Made by a program: the position numbers and the translations under genes
Shown here: one piece after another, positions 5,831 through 8,219 of the stretch
Numbering within the stretch: the first letter of the stretch is position 1
How the letters are laid out: each line of letters opens with the position of its first letter
The notes under the pieces: generated by a model
The model's database searches: none
Told to the model about the DNA's origin: nothing
The model's input: the letters and a program-made list of their open reading frames with translations, nothing else
Assembly (NCBI GenBank): GCA_003486285.1
Contig: DNGH01000099.1
Location: 1 to 8,219 of the forward strand
Length of the DNA: 8,219 nt
Reading direction: 5' to 3'
DNA from: Actinomycetota bacterium
Lineage (GTDB): Bacteria > Actinomycetota > Acidimicrobiia > Spongiisociales > UBA11373

Positions 5831-7243
5831 GTGACGGACGCCCCCCGCCGGTCTGCCTGGGCCCTGATGCGTTCGGGGCCCTTCTCCCGTTTGTGGAAGG
5901 CGGGATTCGTCAGCAGCACCGGCGACTGGGTGGCGATGCTGGCGACCCTGTCGCTGGCGGACGCGCTTGCCGGTGGCGGAGGAATGGTCCTGGCGCTCAC
6001 CTCGCGCATCGTGCCCGGCCTCTTCTTCGCAGCCATCGGCGGCATCATCGCCGACCGGCTCAACCGCAAGTACGTCATGGTGATCGCCGAGTTGGGGCGG
6101 GCGTGCCTGGTGTTCTCGCTCGCCTTCGCCGAATCGATCCAGTACCTGGTACTGGTCAATCTCGCCCTCGAGGCGTTGACGCTGGTGTTCCAGCCCGCCA
6201 AGGAGGCGACGGTGCCGACGCTGGTGTCCAGGGCGGAGTTGGTGCAGGCCAACAGCCTCTCGCTCAGTGCTGCCTACGGAACCTTCCCGTTGGGTGCGGC
6301 GATCTTCACGGGGTTGGCATCCCTCGGTGGCCAATTCACCTTCGGGGGCGCTTTCCCCGGCACCCAGGAGGGCCTGGCCTTCGTCGTCGATGCCGCGTCG
6401 TACTTGATCTCGGCGGCCCTGATCATGACGATCCCGATGGTGCACCGGCCGAAGCGGGTCCCCGGCTCGCGCCGCTGGAATCCGATGGCGGTGCTGCGCG
6501 ATCTCAAGGTCGGAGTCGCCTTCGTGGCATCGCATCGGCGAGTGCGATCGGTAGTGCTGGCGATGACCTCCGCTCTCGCCGGAGGCGGCATCATCGTCGT
6601 GCTCGGCAAGCCCTTCGCCACGAACGTGCTCGAGTCGGGGGCTGCAGGGTTCCCGGCGTTGCTGACGGCCTTTGGCCTGGGGGCCGGCACCGGGATCATC
6701 CTGGTGACGATCTTCGGTCCCCGGTTCAAGTACAAGGACGTGCTGTTCGGCTTCGCCCTGGTTCTCACCGGTGTCTCGTTGGCGGCGGCGGCGTTCGTCA
6801 AGACGATCATCGGTGCCATCGGCTGGGTGGCTCTCATGGGCATCGGGGCCGGGGCCGCCTACGTCCTCGGGTTCGCCCATCTCCACGAACAGGCCAGCGA
6901 CGAGATACGCGGGCGCACCTTCGCCGCGCTGTTCTCCATGCTCCGCATCGGGCTGCTCACCTCGATGATGCTGGCTCTGCCCCTCGCCGGCTTCTTCAAT
7001 GGCCTGCTTCCGGGGATCCTCGCCAGCGGCACGCGCGACGTGCTTCTGCTCGGCGGAGCGACCATGCTGACGAGCGGATTGCTCACTCTGTGGAGCGTGC
7101 GCCGCAGCCTGGTCGCCCTGAGCCATGCCCCGCGCCCCGAGATGGATGACGGCGTCGAGGCGTTCCGCAAGTACCGCAAGACGGTCACCGGGCTCGGCGA
7201 GACCGCAGAGATCGAGCGCGTCGACGAGGGTGCCGGGAAGTGA
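5831..7243 (+). CDS. MFS transporter (12 membrane helices)
   Basis: This is a 470-residue major facilitator superfamily protein. About twelve hydrophobic segments are visible, roughly at 24-44, 52-74, 82-103, 104-125, 146-166, 181-203, 240-262, 272-296, 302-322, 326-346, 364-388 and 401-421. The loop after helix 2 has the motif-A-type sequence GGIIADRLNRK (D75, R76, R79), and a second-half counterpart, EIRGRTF, lies at 358-364. QPAKEATVPTL (121-131) and QANSL (139-143) recall the subgroup containing EntS- and macrolide-efflux-like exporters; the cargo cannot be told. A hydrophilic tail of about 40 residues follows the last helix. The GTG start lacks a ribosome site. Its stop overlaps the GTG of tmk (GTGA). 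In several actinobacteria an MFS domain is fused to dTMP kinase, so this looks like the unfused form of that pair. Confidence 0.9.
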   Translation: MTDAPRRSAWALMRSGPFSRLWKAGFVSSTGDWVAMLATLSLADALAGGGGMVLALTSRIVPGLFFAAIGGIIADRLNRKYVMVIAELGRACLVFSLAFAESIQYLVLVNLALEALTLVFQPAKEATVPTLVSRAELVQANSLSLSAAYGTFPLGAAIFTGLASLGGQFTFGGAFPGTQEGLAFVVDAASYLISAALIMTIPMVHRPKRVPGSRRWNPMAVLRDLKVGVAFVASHRRVRSVVLAMTSALAGGGIIVVLGKPFATNVLESGAAGFPALLTAFGLGAGTGIILVTIFGPRFKYKDVLFGFALVLTGVSLAAAAFVKTIIGAIGWVALMGIGAGAAYVLGFAHLHEQASDEIRGRTFAALFSMLRIGLLTSMMLALPLAGFFNGLLPGILASGTRDVLLLGGATMLTSGLLTLWSVRRSLVALSHAPRPEMDDGVEAFRKYRKTVTGLGETAEIERVDEGAGK

Positions 7244-7842
7244 TCCGCTACCTCGCCGTCGAGGGCATCGATGGGGCGGGGAAGTCGACAGTCGCTCGCG
7301 AGTTGGCCGCGGAGTTGAGCCGCCTGGGTCACCGCGTCACCCAGGTGCGCGAACCCGGGGGCACTCCGGTGGGGGAGTCGATCCGGGAGATCCTGCTCGG
7401 GCTCGGCCACGATCTCGACCATTGGACCGAAGCCATGCTGTTTGCCGCGGCTCGGGCGCAGTTGGCGGCGACCGTGATCGCACCGGCCCTCGCCCGGGGC
7501 GATCTGGTGGTGAGCGATCGGTCGTACTACTCGTCACTCGCCTATCAGGGTGGTGGCCGCGGGCTCGGGATCGATGTGGTCCGGCAGGTCAATGAGACCG
7601 GACTGCGGGGCGTGGTCCCGGATCTGATCGTGCTGCTGCGACTCGACGCCGAGAGCGGGTTCGCCCGCGAGGACGAACGCGATCGGATCTCGTCCGAAGG
7701 GATCGAGTTGCAGCATCGCGTCGCCGCTGCCTATGACTCGCTCGCCGCCGCCGAGCCGGACCGGTTCGTCGTCGTCGATGCCACCCTTCCGATAGCGGAC
7801 ATCGTCGCCGCCGTCGTCGCCGTGATGGAGCAGCTGCGGTGA
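7240..7842 (+). CDS. tmk: Thymidylate kinase (dTMP kinase)
   Basis: This 200-residue cytoplasmic enzyme phosphorylates dTMP to dTDP with ATP, a required step for dTTP. The P-loop is GIDGAGKST (9-17, K15 and S16 binding phosphate). The REPGGTPVGESIR block (38-50) and DRSYYSSLAYQG (93-104) are the substrate-binding motifs of the family. The LID region at about 143-149 (AREDERDR) supplies arginines. Length is normal for a single-domain Tmk. The start is GTG at 7240, overlapping the transporter's stop; GAGGG at 7226-7230 is a possible ribosome site nine bases upstream. The end overlaps holB in the same way, so all three genes should be made from one transcript. Confidence 0.96.
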   Translation: MIRYLAVEGIDGAGKSTVARELAAELSRLGHRVTQVREPGGTPVGESIREILLGLGHDLDHWTEAMLFAAARAQLAATVIAPALARGDLVVSDRSYYSSLAYQGGGRGLGIDVVRQVNETGLRGVVPDLIVLLRLDAESGFAREDERDRISSEGIELQHRVAAAYDSLAAAEPDRFVVVDATLPIADIVAAVVAVMEQLR

Positions 7843-8219
7843 AGGGCTTCGAGGGAATCGTCGGCCACGAGCACGTGCTGGAGCTGCTCGCCGCCGAGGC
7901 CGTCCGACCGGCCCACGCCTACCTGTTCGTGGGTCCAGGCAGCGTCGGCAAGGCGGCGGTGGCGCGACGCTTTGCCGCCCAGCTGTTGTGCCAGGACGAC
8001 CCCGGCTGCCGGCGCCGGGTCCTGGCCGACCTCCACCCGGACCTGATCCTCGTCGAGCCGGACGGACGTACCGGCCTGGGTGTCGAGCGCGCCCGCGAGA
8101 CGGTCGCCCGCGCGGTCCTGACTCCGGTGGAGGCGGATCACAAGGTGTTCCTCTTCGAGGATGCGGGTGCCATGAACGAGGAGGCGGCGAACGCCTTGCT
8201 CAAGACGCTGGAGGAGCCG
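7839..8219 (+). CDS. holB: DNA polymerase III subunit delta', N-terminal part (3' end outside window)
   Basis: The first 127 residues of the clamp-loader subunit delta' are present and the frame runs off the right edge. The N-terminus FEGIVGHEHV, the AHAYLFVGPGSVGK loop and the EDAGAMNEEAANALLKTLEE block (at the end) are characteristic of the delta'/DnaX AAA+ family. The Walker A-like loop reads GPGSVGKAA (32-40): K38 is kept but the following Ser/Thr is Ala, as may be expected in a subunit that need not hydrolyse ATP. The usual four-cysteine zinc module is shortened here to two cysteines, C51 and C57, before LADLHPDL. The GTG start at 7839 overlaps the tmk stop, with GGAG at 7827-7830 eight bases upstream. 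tmk followed by holB is a common bacterial order, which supports holB over dnaX. Delta' works with delta and tau/gamma to load the sliding clamp. Confidence 0.93.
   Translation, partial: MKGFEGIVGHEHVLELLAAEAVRPAHAYLFVGPGSVGKAAVARRFAAQLLCQDDPGCRRRVLADLHPDLILVEPDGRTGLGVERARETVARAVLTPVEADHKVFLFEDAGAMNEEAANALLKTLEEP

Noticed and set aside
5666..7126. Minus-strand open frame of nearly 490 codons opposite the MFS gene, ending in repeated SGIRYQ/SGIRHQ-type peptide repeats
   Set aside because: The peptide repeats are only the heptanucleotide array read through, and the rest is Gln/Arg/Glu-rich shadow of the transporter gene. No ribosome site or domain supports it.
1..8219. A new defence, secretion or mobile system
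   Set aside because: All recognisable genes belong to replication, nucleotide, envelope or transport functions. There is no integrase, transposase, terminal repeat with target duplication, or gene of foreign composition.

Overview
The window is a GC-rich, almost gapless run of genes on the + strand. Its order is: an HppA-like membrane pyrophosphatase (C-terminal part), a double histidine phosphatase, a PimB-like glycosyltransferase, topA, an MFS transporter, tmk and the start of holB. The hppA / topA / tmk / holB neighbourhood, the PimB-like transferase, the zinc-finger-free TopA with GRFGPY repeats, the frequent GTG starts and the pairing of an MFS protein with thymidylate kinase all point to Actinobacteria (Actinomycetota). 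An Acidimicrobiia-like lineage is my best guess, but this is an inference without any database search.

Layout. 1-608: the last 201 residues of a divergent H+/Na+-pumping pyrophosphatase homologue whose signature acidic and lysine residues are replaced by Glu and Arg. 664-1878: a protein made of two tandem histidine-phosphatase domains that has no ATG, GTG or TTG start available and apparently starts at CTG behind a good GGAG. 1875-2963: a GT4 glycosyltransferase overlapping the phosphatase by ATGA. 2964-3040: a short intergenic region with a TTGACA promoter candidate. 3041-5617: DNA topoisomerase I. 5618-5830: a 213-base gap that holds a 141-base inverted-repeat element built from 7-base tandem units (4 units in one arm, 9 in the other), then a candidate leaderless promoter. 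5831-7243, 7240-7842 and 7839-8219: MFS transporter, thymidylate kinase and DNA polymerase III delta' subunit, joined by two 4-base GTGA overlaps into one translationally coupled unit.

Working together. TopA relaxes negative supercoils, Tmk supplies dTDP for dTTP synthesis and HolB is part of the clamp loader, so the right half is a DNA replication and nucleotide supply cluster. The MFS protein is a separate gene here, whereas related actinobacteria carry an MFS-dTMP kinase fusion. The left half (pyrophosphatase relative, phosphatases, PimB-like transferase) is more metabolic and envelope related.

I found no CRISPR array, insertion sequence, tRNA, rRNA, toxin, defence gene or phage gene, and nothing that amounts to a new system. 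The points most worth a second look are the degenerate pyrophosphatase active site, the CTG start, the heptanucleotide inverted repeat and the shortened cysteine region of HolB.
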